The translations under genes and the position numbers were made by a program. A model generated the notes under the pieces. That model did not search any database and was not told where the DNA came from. It saw only the letters and a list, made by a program, of their open reading frames with translations. Source: Lachnospiraceae bacterium (GTDB lineage Bacteria > Bacillota > Clostridia > Lachnospirales > Lachnospiraceae). Taken from it: a DNA stretch of 64,000 nucleotides. This document shows positions 31,017-40,037 of this stretch, piece after piece. The stretch covers positions 1,798,001 through 1,862,000 of the forward strand of contig AP025576.1 in assembly GCA_022845955.1 (NCBI GenBank). The letters run 5' to 3'. Position 1 is the stretch's first letter. Each line of letters begins with the position of its first letter.

Positions 31017-31394
31017 ATGTTAAAAAAAATAGCAACAGACAAGGCGCCTGCAGCAATCGGACCTTACTCCCAGGCTATTGCAGCCGGTGATTTTTTATTT
31101 GCTTCCGGGCAGATACCCATTAATCCGGAGAACGGGAACATTGAGGCGGAAGGGATCGAAGCCCAGACGGAGCAGGTTATGAAAAATATCGGGGCAATTC
31201 TGGAAGCTGCCGGCACCGGCTATGCCAATGTGGTGAAAACAAGCTGTTTCCTTGCCGATATGGCGGATTTTGCGGCGTTCAATGCCGTTTATGAAAAATA
31301 TTTTACCGAAAAACCCGCAAGAAGTTGTGTGGCGGTAAAGCAGCTGCCGAAAAGCGTTCTCTGTGAAGTTGAAGTGATCGCTTATCTGGGATAA
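31017..31394 (+). CDS. ridA: RidA family enamine/imine deaminase
   Basis: This codes for 125 residues, the standard RidA length, after a ggagg site. It has the full family pattern: AIGPYSQAI at the N-terminus, FASGQIPINPENG, and the active-site arginine in KPARSCVAV followed by CEVEVIA. RidA hydrolyses reactive enamines and imines such as 2-aminoacrylate made by PLP enzymes in the cytoplasm; it acts as a trimer. It is followed 4 bases later by the shikimate-kinase-like gene, which implies a shared transcript. Confidence 0.95.
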   Translation: MLKKIATDKAPAAIGPYSQAIAAGDFLFASGQIPINPENGNIEAEGIEAQTEQVMKNIGAILEAAGTGYANVVKTSCFLADMADFAAFNAVYEKYFTEKPARSCVAVKQLPKSVLCEVEVIAYLG

Positions 31395-31398
31395 CCGT

Positions 31399-31914
31399 AT
31401 GGGTACGAAAGATAATATTGTATTAATCGGCATGCCGGGCGCGGGAAAAAGCACGGTCGGCGTGGTTCTGGCGAAGGTTCTGGGCTGCCGGTTCCTGGAT
31501 TCGGATCTGGTCATCCAGGAGGAGACGGGACGGCTTCTTCACGAAATCATTTCCGGCGACGGGCTTGCGGGCTTTTTGGAGATTGAAAACGATGTGAACA
31601 GCCGGATAGAAGCACAGAACAGTATCATTGCCACCGGAGGAAGCGTGGTTTACGGAGAACAGGCCATGCGTCATCTGAAGGAAATCGGAACGGTGGTTTA
31701 TCTGGAGCTTTCCTGTGAAGAGATAGAAACCAGGCTGGGTGACCTGCGAAAAAGGGGCGTGGCCCTGAAGGACGGACAGACTCTGGAGGAGCTGTATGCG
31801 GAGAGAGTCCCTCTGTATGAAAAATATGCGGATGTCACTGTCCGCTGCACAGGAAAACGGATCCGCCGGATTATAGCGGAGCTAACCGACCTTTTTTTGC
31901 CCGATAAGGAATAG
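31399..31914 (+). CDS. Shikimate-kinase-like P-loop kinase
   Basis: This codes for 171 residues. It has the shikimate kinase frame: Walker A GMPGAGKST at 11-19, DSD at 34-36, ATGGS at 79-82 and ERVPLYEKYAD near the end. However, the shikimate-binding arginine in the usual FRxxE motif is replaced by leucine (FLEIE, Leu60), and the lid motif RPLL is replaced by RGVAL. It also sits next to ridA rather than aro genes. It may therefore be a paralogue with another small acid as substrate, although weak shikimate kinase activity cannot be excluded. It is 15 bases upstream of an EamA transporter. Confidence 0.75.
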   Translation: MGTKDNIVLIGMPGAGKSTVGVVLAKVLGCRFLDSDLVIQEETGRLLHEIISGDGLAGFLEIENDVNSRIEAQNSIIATGGSVVYGEQAMRHLKEIGTVVYLELSCEEIETRLGDLRKRGVALKDGQTLEELYAERVPLYEKYADVTVRCTGKRIRRIIAELTDLFLPDKE

Positions 31915-31929
31915 AAAGTTGGGATATTT

Positions 31930-32880
31930 ATGAAACAGAACAGTCAGAACAACGCAGGCGGGCAATACCGCAGCAGCCTGCTTCTTTTTCTTGCCGCATC
32001 CATCTGGGGCGTGGCTTTTGTGGCCCAGAGCGTGGGAATGGATTATATGGGGCCTTTTACCTTTAATGGGGCCAGGAGCCTTATCGGCGGAATTGTCCTT
32101 CTTCCGTTAATTGCCGTCCGGGAAAGAAGCAGGAAAAAGAACGGCGGAGAAGCCGAAACGCCGGAAAAAAAGAAGGCCCGCCGTAAAGTAACCCTGCTGG
32201 GAGGCTGCTGCTGCGGTCTGGCCATCTGCACCGCCAGCATGTTCCAGCAGTATGGGATCCAATATACCACCGTTGGCAAGGCGGGGTTCATAACCACTCT
32301 TTATATTATTATCGTCCCTATTATGGGGCTGTTTTTCGGGAAAAAGGTGAGAAGGATTGTCTGGGCCGGAGCGGCCCTGGCGGCGGCAGGGATGTATCTG
32401 CTGTGCGTCAATGAGACGTTAAGCCTGAACAAGGGAGATTTGCTGGTATTTTTGTGCGCCGTGATCTTTTCCGTACATATCCTGGTAATTGATTATTTTT
32501 CCCCCAAAGCGGACGGCGTGAAGCTGTCCTGCATCCAGTTTTTTGTGGCGGGGATCCTCTGTACCATCGGGGCGTTCCTGCTGGAAACCCCTTCCTGGGA
32601 TGCGCTGGTAAGCGGAGCCGTCCCGGTGCTTTATGCCGGTGTCATGTCCTGCGGCGTGGCGTATACCCTCCAGATTATCGGCCAAAGAAATCTGGATCCT
32701 ACGGTAGCCTCCCTGATACTGAGCCTGGAGTCGGTGGTTTCCGTCCTTGCGGGCTGGGTGATTCTGGATCAGACCATGAACGGCAAGGAAATTTTCGGCT
32801 GCGTGCTCGTATTTGCCGCCGTAATCCTGGTGCAGCTTCCGGGCAAGAAACCGCAGCCTGCGGCGGAACCGGAAATCTGA
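31930..32880 (+). CDS. EamA/DMT family transporter
   Basis: This codes for 316 residues with about ten hydrophobic helices in two EamA repeats. The first repeat starts at ASIWGVAFVAQSVGMDY and the second ends at SLILSLESVVSVLAGW and GCVLVFAAVILVQ. A charged loop of about 25 residues (ERSRKKNGG to KKKARRK) separates helices 2 and 3. Members of the drug/metabolite transporter superfamily usually export amino acids, nucleosides or other small metabolites through the cell membrane. It is the last gene of the ridA unit. No substrate is indicated. Confidence 0.9.
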   Translation: MKQNSQNNAGGQYRSSLLLFLAASIWGVAFVAQSVGMDYMGPFTFNGARSLIGGIVLLPLIAVRERSRKKNGGEAETPEKKKARRKVTLLGGCCCGLAICTASMFQQYGIQYTTVGKAGFITTLYIIIVPIMGLFFGKKVRRIVWAGAALAAAGMYLLCVNETLSLNKGDLLVFLCAVIFSVHILVIDYFSPKADGVKLSCIQFFVAGILCTIGAFLLETPSWDALVSGAVPVLYAGVMSCGVAYTLQIIGQRNLDPTVASLILSLESVVSVLAGWVILDQTMNGKEIFGCVLVFAAVILVQLPGKKPQPAAEPEI

Positions 32881-32896
32881 CTAGTGCCGGGCGGCA

Positions 32897-33142
32897 CTAG
32901 GCGGATACGATTCCTTTAAAAAACAACAAAATAAGCACAACAATAATGATGGGGCGGACTGTTTTCGCCCCATTTTTTACGACCATGCCGGAACCGATGA
33001 AGTTTCCGAGAATGGAGAAAAAAGCGGCGGCAAGCCCTAACAGTAGGTAAACCTGTCCGTTTACAAGAAAAGTAACCAGGGCCGCCGGATGGGAAGCCAG
33101 GTTAATACATTTCGTATTCCCGGCAGGCTTTAGCCCCTGCAT
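32897..33142 (-). pseudogene. TSUP (TauE/SafE) permease remnant
   Basis: The 81-codon frame matches only the last third of TSUP-family sulfite/sulfonate exporters: TKCINLASHPAALVTF, then GQVYLLLGLAAAFF, GNFIGSGMVVKNGAKTVRP and a closing helix. Complete members have about 250 residues and eight helices. No related sequence occurs upstream on the same strand, and no ribosome binding site precedes the first ATG. It therefore looks like a decayed 3-prime fragment lying between two convergent or diverging units. It could still be expressed as a small membrane protein, but this is less likely. Confidence 0.7.
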
Positions 33143-33343
33143 TTACGGCGTTTCAGGACAGCTGCCCCGCGGCCGTCCCCTTCCGTTAACTTTCCTTTAC
33201 CGAAATGTAAATAGATTGTGAATTCTTTCTAGCATTTCTGTGATTCTATTGTTTTGGCAGGAGGCGGCGGGTATAGTATAAATAGGGGATATAACAGTCT
33301 GTCCCGCCGGAATAAAAGCGGCGGAAAGGGCAGAGAGCGGGGG

Positions 33344-34459
33344 ATGGTTTTTTTGAAAAAAAAGATTTGGTTTGCCTTATTTGCAGCGGCGGTAGTAACC
33401 AATATAGCGGCGTGGAACAGCACGGCATTTTGCGACTGGCACATACGGTTTGTGTTTCCGGTTTCCGTTAATACTTACGGCAGGATGATGTCCGTCTTTC
33501 CTTTTTCCGTGGGGGAATGGATGATTGCCTTTGGCATCCTGCTGCTGGCGGAAGCGCTGCTTCTGGGACTGGTGAGGGTTTTTGTCAGAAAAGACTGGGT
33601 AAAGAAACTATGCAGGGGGTTTTATAAGGGCTTCGCCTGGATTCTGCTGGCGGTGTTCTGGATCATGACCTGCAACTGTTTCCTTTTATATCATGCGTCT
33701 CCGATTGATGAGAAATATATGCCGGAGAAAACGGAACGCGGCTATACGGACAAGGAACTGGCGGCGGTGCGGGATTATATCGTCACACAGCTGAACGGGC
33801 TGACGGAGCAGATGGAACGGGATGAAAAGGGGTATCTGGTCTATGAGGATGAAATCAATGCAGGTGCGATAAAAGCCATGCAGAGCCTGGGAAACGAGTA
33901 CGGGCAGCTTTCCGGTTATTATCCCAATGCCAAGACCATTCATTCCTCCGATTTTCTGAGCCAGGAACATATGATGGGATATTACTTCCCTTTTTCCATG
34001 GAAGCGAATTATAACAAAACCATGTATGTGGTGAACAAGCCCGCCACCATCTGCCACGAGCTGGCGCATCTGAAGGGGTTTATTTACGAGGATGAGGCTA
34101 ATTTCATCGGCTTCCTGGCCTGTATCGGTTCGGATGACCTTTTCTTCCGGTACAGCGGTTATATGAGCGTGTTAAGCTATGTGGAAAAGGAATTCCGGGA
34201 CTCCGTAAACCATAACGCATCCCAATATTTTGAACACCCGGAAATCGCCCGGAGTGTTTACGACGATGACCTGTTCCTGACGGCGGAGGCGTGGGAAAAG
34301 GTGGAAGAGAAAGCGGTGATCCAGACGGCGGCGGTCAAGAAAGCATCCAACCAGTTCACGGAAGCGACGCTGAAGCTGAACGGGGTGGAGGATGGCATGA
34401 AGAGCTACAGCAGGGTGGTGCAGCTGCTGCTGAAATATTATGATGGAATTTTGTACTGA
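33344..34459 (+). CDS. DUF3810 membrane metalloprotease-like protein
   Basis: This codes for 371 residues if it starts at the ATG at 33344; a TTG nine bases later lies at a better distance from the gggggatgg region. There are three N-terminal hydrophobic segments (about 6-25, 52-72 and 88-108), followed by a large domain with the zinc-protease motif HELAH at 238-242 and downstream YEDEAN, which would give the third ligand. This arrangement is typical of DUF3810. The domain is likely extracellular or intramembrane. Function is unknown. It is a single-gene unit, ending in a strong terminator. Confidence 0.85.
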   Translation: MVFLKKKIWFALFAAAVVTNIAAWNSTAFCDWHIRFVFPVSVNTYGRMMSVFPFSVGEWMIAFGILLLAEALLLGLVRVFVRKDWVKKLCRGFYKGFAWILLAVFWIMTCNCFLLYHASPIDEKYMPEKTERGYTDKELAAVRDYIVTQLNGLTEQMERDEKGYLVYEDEINAGAIKAMQSLGNEYGQLSGYYPNAKTIHSSDFLSQEHMMGYYFPFSMEANYNKTMYVVNKPATICHELAHLKGFIYEDEANFIGFLACIGSDDLFFRYSGYMSVLSYVEKEFRDSVNHNASQYFEHPEIARSVYDDDLFLTAEAWEKVEEKAVIQTAAVKKASNQFTEATLKLNGVEDGMKSYSRVVQLLLKYYDGILY

Positions 34460-34574
34460 CCCTATGGCGGCGTCCAGGGAGGGCAGGGCAAATTGTTCAA
34501 AACGGTCTGAACGATTACGCCGGTGGAGTTTTGCAGCCGTTGTTAAGTAAAGCTATGGATAATTCGGCAAAATG

Positions 34575-34627
34575 TATGGAGAAAACAGTCCTTTTTACGG
34601 ATGGACTGTTTTCTCCATATTTTTTTG
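34575..34627 (+). terminator. Strong rho-independent terminator
   Basis: A perfect 17-bp stem (34575-34591 with 34603-34619) is followed by seven T. It lies in the 340-base gap between the DUF3810 gene and the ABC operon. The rest of the gap has a TATAAT at 34676-34681 and a small hairpin (aaatacccg / cgggtattt, 34687-34713) at what would be the transcript start. Confidence 0.9.
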
Positions 34628-34675
34628 CCCCATTTTGGGATTCTCTCCATGTCAAAATCAATGGGCGGTTGCTAA

Positions 34676-34681
34676 TATAAT
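34676..34681 (+). promoter_or_regulatory. Possible -10 box of the ABC transporter operon
   Basis: A perfect TATAAT lies 119 bases before the first permease gene. The -35 region (tcaaaa at 18 bases spacing) is weak, which would fit activation by the YesN-type regulator encoded downstream. Confidence 0.35.
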
Positions 34682-34799
34682 CATAGAAATACCCGATACA
34701 GGAAACGGGTATTTAAAGCGGGAAGCAGCCGTCGGATGCGGGTACAGGCAATGGTGTCCGACAGCTGTCCTGCGGGAAAGGAATCCAGGAGGAAGAGAT

Positions 34800-35738
34800 A
34801 TGAGCCGTATGAAACGCAAATCCATCCGGGCGGAGCAGGAAAAGAAAAAGAGTATATGGAGGAACTGGCAGCTGTATGTGATGTGCCTGCCCGCCGTTGT
34901 TTATTTTCTTATCTTCGCTTATAAACCGATGTATGGAATCATCATCGCCTTTAAAAATTATAGTATGCGAAAAGGGATTATGGGAAGCCCATGGATCGGC
35001 CTGGATAATTTTGAACGGTTGTTTTCTTCCTACTGGTTTCCCATCATCTTAAAAAATACACTGACTCTGAGCGGGCTGACCCTGCTGCTGGGTTTCCCCG
35101 TTCCTATCATTCTTGCGCTGGTCCTCAACGAAGTGCAGAACAGCCGTTTCCGGAAAGGGTTCCAGACGATATCCTATGCCCCCCATTTCATATCGACGGT
35201 GGTTCTGTGCGGGATGCTCACGCTGTTTCTCAGCCCCTCCTCCGGCGTCATCAATAAGTTCATCGCCATGGTCGGCGGGGACAGCATTAATTTCCTCCAG
35301 GAACCGTCCATGTTCAAATGGGTTTACGTGCTGAGCGGCGTCTGGCAGGAAATGGGATGGGGAAGCATCATTTATTTTGCAACCTTATCGGGGGTGGACA
35401 AAGCGCTGATTGAGGCGGCTGAAATCGACGGCGCTTCCAGGCTGCAGAAAATCTGGTATATTAATCTGCCGGTCCTGGTGCCTACCATTCTCATTCTTCT
35501 GATATTAAACTGTGGTTCCCTGCTGAGCGTGGGGTACGAGAAGGTATTTTTATTGCAGAATCCCACGAACCTGAGCGCTTCGGAGGTGATTTCCACGTTT
35601 GTCTATAAATCCGGTCTGGAAAAGTCGGACTTTTCCTTTGGAGCCGCTGCGGATCTGTTTAATTCGGTGGTAAATACCATTGTCCTGGTGCTGGCGAATA
35701 CGATTTCCAAACGCACCACGAAAACAAGTCTGTTCTGA
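34800..35738 (+). CDS. ABC sugar transporter permease (LplB/UgpA-like)
   Basis: This codes for 312 residues, starting after aggaggaagag. Six hydrophobic helices are visible, starting at LYVMCLPAVVYFLIFAYKPMYG. The cytoplasmic EAA loop reads EAAEIDGASRLQKIWYINLP, shortened here at its ends. It is the first of two CUT1 permeases; the second follows after 17 bases. No ATPase gene is present, as is usual for CUT1 systems that share an MsmK/UgpC-type ATPase encoded elsewhere. The transporter is of the long-binding-protein type often used for oligosaccharides released from complex glycans. Confidence 0.93.
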   Translation: MSRMKRKSIRAEQEKKKSIWRNWQLYVMCLPAVVYFLIFAYKPMYGIIIAFKNYSMRKGIMGSPWIGLDNFERLFSSYWFPIILKNTLTLSGLTLLLGFPVPIILALVLNEVQNSRFRKGFQTISYAPHFISTVVLCGMLTLFLSPSSGVINKFIAMVGGDSINFLQEPSMFKWVYVLSGVWQEMGWGSIIYFATLSGVDKALIEAAEIDGASRLQKIWYINLPVLVPTILILLILNCGSLLSVGYEKVFLLQNPTNLSASEVISTFVYKSGLEKSDFSFGAAADLFNSVVNTIVLVLANTISKRTTKTSLF

Positions 35739-35755
35739 GAAAGGAGTAAGAAGGG

Positions 35756-36679
35756 ATGCGAATTAAAATGCCTGGTAAGACGAAGATTAACAACGGTATT
35801 TTCAATATCGTCATATATGTCCTGCTGCTGTTCCTTGCGGTTATCATGCTCTATCCGCTGCTGTTTGTCCTGAGCGCTTCCTTCAGTGATCCCAAGGCCG
35901 TTGCGGGCGGGGAGATGCTGCTGCTTCCGGTCAGGCCTTCGCTGGAGGGGTACCGGTACCTGCTGCAATATAAAGAAATCTGGGCCGGCTATCTGAACAC
36001 CGTTTTCTATATGTTCCTGGGAACCCTGCTGAATCTGGCGGCTACACTTCCCTGTGCCTATGCCATGTCCAGAAAGGATCTGAAAGGGCAGAAATATCTG
36101 ATGGTTTTCTTCATGATTACCATGTATTTCAGCGGAGGCATGATCCCCGGCTATCTGAACATCAAGAGCCTCGGGCTGCTGGATACCCGCAGTATCATTC
36201 TGATAAACGGTCTGGTATCCACTTTTAACCTGATCGTGGCACGCACCTATTTCCTGACGGCTATCCCGTGGGAAATCCAGGAAGCGGCTGTTATTGACGG
36301 CTGCAATGACTTCCAGATTTTCGGAAAAATCGTTTTCCCGTTATCCAAAGCGATCACGGTGGTAATGACACTCTATTATGGGGTGGGCCGCTGGAATTCT
36401 TATTTTACCGAAATGATCTATCTCAAGGACAGGGGAAAATTCCCTTTGCAGCTGTTTCTGAGGGAGATACTGACGAAAAGTACGTTTGCCAAAACCGCCA
36501 TGGCGGATGGCATGAGCTTTTCGGCGGAACAGATGATGGCCCTTATCAAACAGGCGGACACCGCGAATATGATCAAATATGGCGTCATTGTGATTTCCGC
36601 GCTGCCTATGCTGATCATTTACCCGTTCCTCCAGAAGTATTTTGAGCAGGGTGTAATGATAGGATCCGTAAAGGGATGA
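35756..36679 (+). CDS. ABC sugar transporter permease (YtcP/UgpE-like)
   Basis: This codes for 307 residues after a gaaaggagtaag site. It has six helices and the EAA loop EAAVIDGCNDFQIFGKIVFP near residue 185. The segment MYFSGGMIPGYLNIKSLGLL is typical of the YtcP/LplC subgroup. It forms the membrane pore with the preceding permease and receives substrate from the lipoprotein encoded 55 bases downstream. Confidence 0.93.
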   Translation: MRIKMPGKTKINNGIFNIVIYVLLLFLAVIMLYPLLFVLSASFSDPKAVAGGEMLLLPVRPSLEGYRYLLQYKEIWAGYLNTVFYMFLGTLLNLAATLPCAYAMSRKDLKGQKYLMVFFMITMYFSGGMIPGYLNIKSLGLLDTRSIILINGLVSTFNLIVARTYFLTAIPWEIQEAAVIDGCNDFQIFGKIVFPLSKAITVVMTLYYGVGRWNSYFTEMIYLKDRGKFPLQLFLREILTKSTFAKTAMADGMSFSAEQMMALIKQADTANMIKYGVIVISALPMLIIYPFLQKYFEQGVMIGSVKG

Positions 36680-36734
36680 CAGGAAAATTATATATCGTAA
36701 TGATATGTAAAATAAATAAGCAAGGAGTAAAGTT

Positions 36735-38453
36735 ATGAAGAAGAAATTCCAAAAAGCAGCAGCCGTCATCCTGGCGGTAAGTATGGCTGTCGGTCTTGCA
36801 GCCTGCGGGAAACAGACGGAACAGACCGGCGGGGCAGGAACGGCGGATACCGCCGCCCCTTCGGCAGCAGGGGAGAGCGGCGAGGTAGTGGTGAACGAAA
36901 CCGGGTATCCCATTACCAGTGAGGAAATTACCGTAACGGCGGCCGGTCCCATGCCGTCAGGCTGTGAGGACTGGACGCAGCTGGCTGTAATTGATGAGTA
37001 TGCCGGCCGGCTGGGAATCCGCCTGGACTGCGAATTCTATGAGACGGACTGGGAGACACAGCTGACCTTAAAGGTAGCGGGGGATGAGCTTCCGGATATG
37101 CTGGTGGGATGCTCCATGAATGTCAGCGATGTCAATGAATGGGGAGGGGAAGGGTATTTCCTGGATCTGAGCGAATATCTGGATCAGATGCCTAACCTGA
37201 AGGCGTATTTTGAAAAATATCCGGAGCTGGAAGCTTACTGCACCACCTCGGACGGTCATATTTACGGCCTTCCCAAGCTGCGGGTTGATATGACGGACCG
37301 GCTTACCAGAAGTTTTATCAACAAGCAGTGGCTGGATAACCTGGGACTTTCCGTACCCACATCCATCGATGAATACTATGACGTGCTGGTTGCCTTTAAG
37401 GAACAGGATGCCAATGGAAACGGGGATCCGGACGATGAGATCCCGCTGCTGTTTACCTCCGACGCAGGCGGCTACACGGCGTTGGAAAAGACGCTGCTGG
37501 ATGCCTATGGGATCTTCACCTCCGATCCCAACTATGCCCTTCAGGCGGATGAAAACGGAAAGGTAGAGCTGGCAAACACCAATGACACTTATAAAGAATA
37601 TCTGAAATTTATGCATAAACTGTATGCGGAAGGCCTGATGGAACAGGAAGCCTTCACAATAACCAGTGATGAAATTACCACAAAACAGCAGGGAGATGTA
37701 TACGGTTCCTTCGGCTGCGGCTCCGCCCCTTTTGTCATGGCGAATAAAGATATCAGCTATGATGCCAACTGGGCGGCTTTGGCGGGTCTGTCTTCCGACG
37801 TTCATACGGAAAGGGAAGCCGGCATTGCCAGCCCTGTTGTGAACAATATTCTTATTGCTGTGAACGGGAATACCAAATATCCGGAAGCGCTGGCCCGCTT
37901 TGTGGATTATTTCTACACGGAGGAAGGTATGCTTTCCGCTACAAAGGGCTATGAGGGCGTTACCCTTGATATGGTGGATGATGAGCTGCTGGGGACCAAG
38001 GTTCCGGAAATGCGGATTCCGGAAGGATATGCTTCCGGAGAGGAATTCCGTTATAAAGGCGCTGTCCTGAATGAAGCGCTGAATCTGGTGGAAAAGAACA
38101 TCGACCGCCAGGCCATGTTTGAAAGCAGCAGAGAGGTCCTGCAGAAGCCGGAGTTCGTTGAAAAATACGGATGGGCCGCCCGGGTTATCGATGCCTTTAA
38201 AGAAGAAGGGGTAACCGGTGTGGACGCCTATCCTGTGGTATCCTATACCGCGGAAGAGGTGGAAGAAAGAGGAGCCGTGTATAAAGATATTACCACATAC
38301 CTGAAACAGGCGAGGGCGCAGTTTATTACCGGCGAACTGGATCTGGATAAGGACTGGGAAACATATACGAATACTCTGGACCAGATGAATCTGGGACGGC
38401 TGCTGGAAATCGAGCAGGCTGCCTATGATCGTTATGCGGCTGTCAAAGACTGA
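36735..38453 (+). CDS. Extracellular solute-binding lipoprotein of the ABC system
   Basis: This codes for 572 residues, the long (about 55-60 kDa) binding protein class paired with LplB/YtcP permeases. A lipoprotein signal peptide is evident: KKK start, hydrophobic stretch and lipobox LAAC with Cys25, followed by a low-complexity linker. The mature part has family landmarks such as DELPDMLVG and IYGLPKLR. Acidic DxNxxxDxDDE-type repeats (DANGNGDPDDEIP) suggest a calcium site. It is anchored to the outer face of the membrane. It is the last gene of the ABC unit because a terminator follows. Confidence 0.92.
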   Translation: MKKKFQKAAAVILAVSMAVGLAACGKQTEQTGGAGTADTAAPSAAGESGEVVVNETGYPITSEEITVTAAGPMPSGCEDWTQLAVIDEYAGRLGIRLDCEFYETDWETQLTLKVAGDELPDMLVGCSMNVSDVNEWGGEGYFLDLSEYLDQMPNLKAYFEKYPELEAYCTTSDGHIYGLPKLRVDMTDRLTRSFINKQWLDNLGLSVPTSIDEYYDVLVAFKEQDANGNGDPDDEIPLLFTSDAGGYTALEKTLLDAYGIFTSDPNYALQADENGKVELANTNDTYKEYLKFMHKLYAEGLMEQEAFTITSDEITTKQQGDVYGSFGCGSAPFVMANKDISYDANWAALAGLSSDVHTEREAGIASPVVNNILIAVNGNTKYPEALARFVDYFYTEEGMLSATKGYEGVTLDMVDDELLGTKVPEMRIPEGYASGEEFRYKGAVLNEALNLVEKNIDRQAMFESSREVLQKPEFVEKYGWAARVIDAFKEEGVTGVDAYPVVSYTAEEVEERGAVYKDITTYLKQARAQFITGELDLDKDWETYTNTLDQMNLGRLLEIEQAAYDRYAAVKD

Positions 38454-38473
38454 CGGCTGAAACGGATGAAAAG

Positions 38474-38515
38474 TTCCTCTTGAATGATACCGTATTCATT
38501 CAAGGGGGGCTTTTT
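38474..38515 (+). terminator. Terminator separating the two binding protein genes
   Basis: A stem cctcttgaatga / tcattcaagggg with a short loop is followed by ttttt. It cuts the ABC unit from the second binding protein and the YesM/YesN pair. Confidence 0.8.
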
Positions 38516-38679
38516 GCAGATTATACAAAGGGATACAGAAGAAGGAAGCGTAGGCGCAGGACAGGGAATAAGCGCCGCCGCAGGGGCATAGTATGATAGT
38601 ATCATGGGATAAAATCCCCCCTTTCGGCGCCGGGCTTACAGAGGTACGGACAGGGATATGGCAGCTGTCGGAGGTGAAA

Positions 38680-40014
38680 ATGAGAAGGAAAAAAGGGATC
38701 TTATGGATACTGCTGTCTGCAATGCTTCTGGGAGGCCTTGCAGGCTGCCGGAGGCCCGGAGGGGGATCGGAAATGACGGATGCCGTTTCGGTGAAGGAAA
38801 GCCCGGAGGAAAGCGGGGATGGGGAAGATAAAGAATTTTCGGGGATAACGCTTACCATGCTTAACTTTTCCTCCGCCACGCCCGCCGGTGTCTTGGCAAA
38901 GACCTGCGCTGCGGCGGAAGAAAAGTTCGGCTTCCGGATCGAAATAGAACCGTGCTACGATGATAATGTGGTTCGGACAAGGCTGGCAACGGGCGAGTGC
39001 CCGGATCTGTTGATCTATAATACGGGAAGCCTGCTGTATTCCCTGAATCCATCGGAATTTTTTCTGGATCTCACCGATACCGGGATGGCCGAAACCCTTG
39101 ACACGGATTTTATCCGTGCGGCGAGCGTGGATGGTGTCCTGTACGGAATTCCCCAATGTGACGGCATGGGAGCCGGCGTGTTTTATAATAAGGAGCTTTA
39201 TCAGGAATACGGTCTGGGGGTGCCGGAAACGTGGGAGGAATTCAAGGGGAATCTGGAGGTGCTGCAAAATGCCGGTGTGGATGCCATGGGAATCGCCCTG
39301 AATGAACTGGTGTCTTCCCAGCTCCCCTTCCTGGCGGATAATTACCAGGTCATGTATGATAACCCGGATTTTGCCCGGGAATTCACGGCAGGAGAGACCG
39401 GTTTTGCAGATTCCGAAGAAGGGCGGAGAACCTGGGAGCGGTATGAGGAACTGGTTCCTTATTTTAACAAAGATTGTGCTGCTGTGTCGATACCGGAACT
39501 GGAAAACCGTTTTTTTGGGAATGAGCTGGGCCATCTGCTTTATTTCTCCAGTAAAATCCCGGAGTGGATCCTGACCTATGGGGATAAAATCAATAAAATA
39601 GGGTTCTTTGCCATGCCCGGTGATACCGGGGAAGAAACGGGGCTGACCATCTGGCCGTCCAATGGGATTTACGGAAATAAGAAGAGCGAACATACGGAAG
39701 CGGTCACCGCCTTTCTGGAATGGTATATTTCGGAGGAAGGGCTGGACGTGCTGACTTCTTTTTATACGCCGGCGGGCATATTCCATACGGGGTACCGTCC
39801 GAAAGAGGAATCCATCGAACTGATTCAGGAGGTACAGAGGTATTATACGGAAGGGAAGGTCATACCGGCGCTGGAATATCTGACTCCCGTAAAAGGGATA
39901 AACTGCGCTTTTATCTGCAATAAACTGGGAAGCGGGCGGATCGGCGCCGGGGAAGCGGCGGAAGCATATGACGAGGAATGCAGAAAAGCGGCGCTGCAGA
40001 TGGGGTTATGGTAG
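38680..40014 (+). CDS. Second solute-binding lipoprotein (sensor-associated?)
   Basis: This codes for 444 residues from the ATG at 38680 after cggaggtg. The lipobox LAGC with Cys24 follows a typical signal segment. It belongs to the family 1 binding proteins (short type), with mid-protein marks AGVFYNKELYQEYGLGVPETWEEF, shortened here, and GIYGNKKSE near the C-terminus. It lacks adjacent permeases of its own and lies only 23 bases before the histidine kinase start. It is on a different transcript from the ABC unit. It may present a sugar ligand to the sensor or donate to the permeases. The sensor role is inference from gene order. Confidence 0.88.
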   Translation: MRRKKGILWILLSAMLLGGLAGCRRPGGGSEMTDAVSVKESPEESGDGEDKEFSGITLTMLNFSSATPAGVLAKTCAAAEEKFGFRIEIEPCYDDNVVRTRLATGECPDLLIYNTGSLLYSLNPSEFFLDLTDTGMAETLDTDFIRAASVDGVLYGIPQCDGMGAGVFYNKELYQEYGLGVPETWEEFKGNLEVLQNAGVDAMGIALNELVSSQLPFLADNYQVMYDNPDFAREFTAGETGFADSEEGRRTWERYEELVPYFNKDCAAVSIPELENRFFGNELGHLLYFSSKIPEWILTYGDKINKIGFFAMPGDTGEETGLTIWPSNGIYGNKKSEHTEAVTAFLEWYISEEGLDVLTSFYTPAGIFHTGYRPKEESIELIQEVQRYYTEGKVIPALEYLTPVKGINCAFICNKLGSGRIGAGEAAEAYDEECRKAALQMGLW

Positions 40015-40037
40015 TAGTCTGCCGGGGAGGATGTGTA

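Noticed and set aside
33254..33343. N-terminal extension of the DUF3810 protein
   Set aside because: The extra 30 residues are basic and low-complexity and would place the membrane helix away from the N-terminus.
38701..39786. Antisense open frame of 361 codons opposite the second binding protein
   Set aside because: The sense gene has a lipobox and family motifs; the antisense frame is a shadow.
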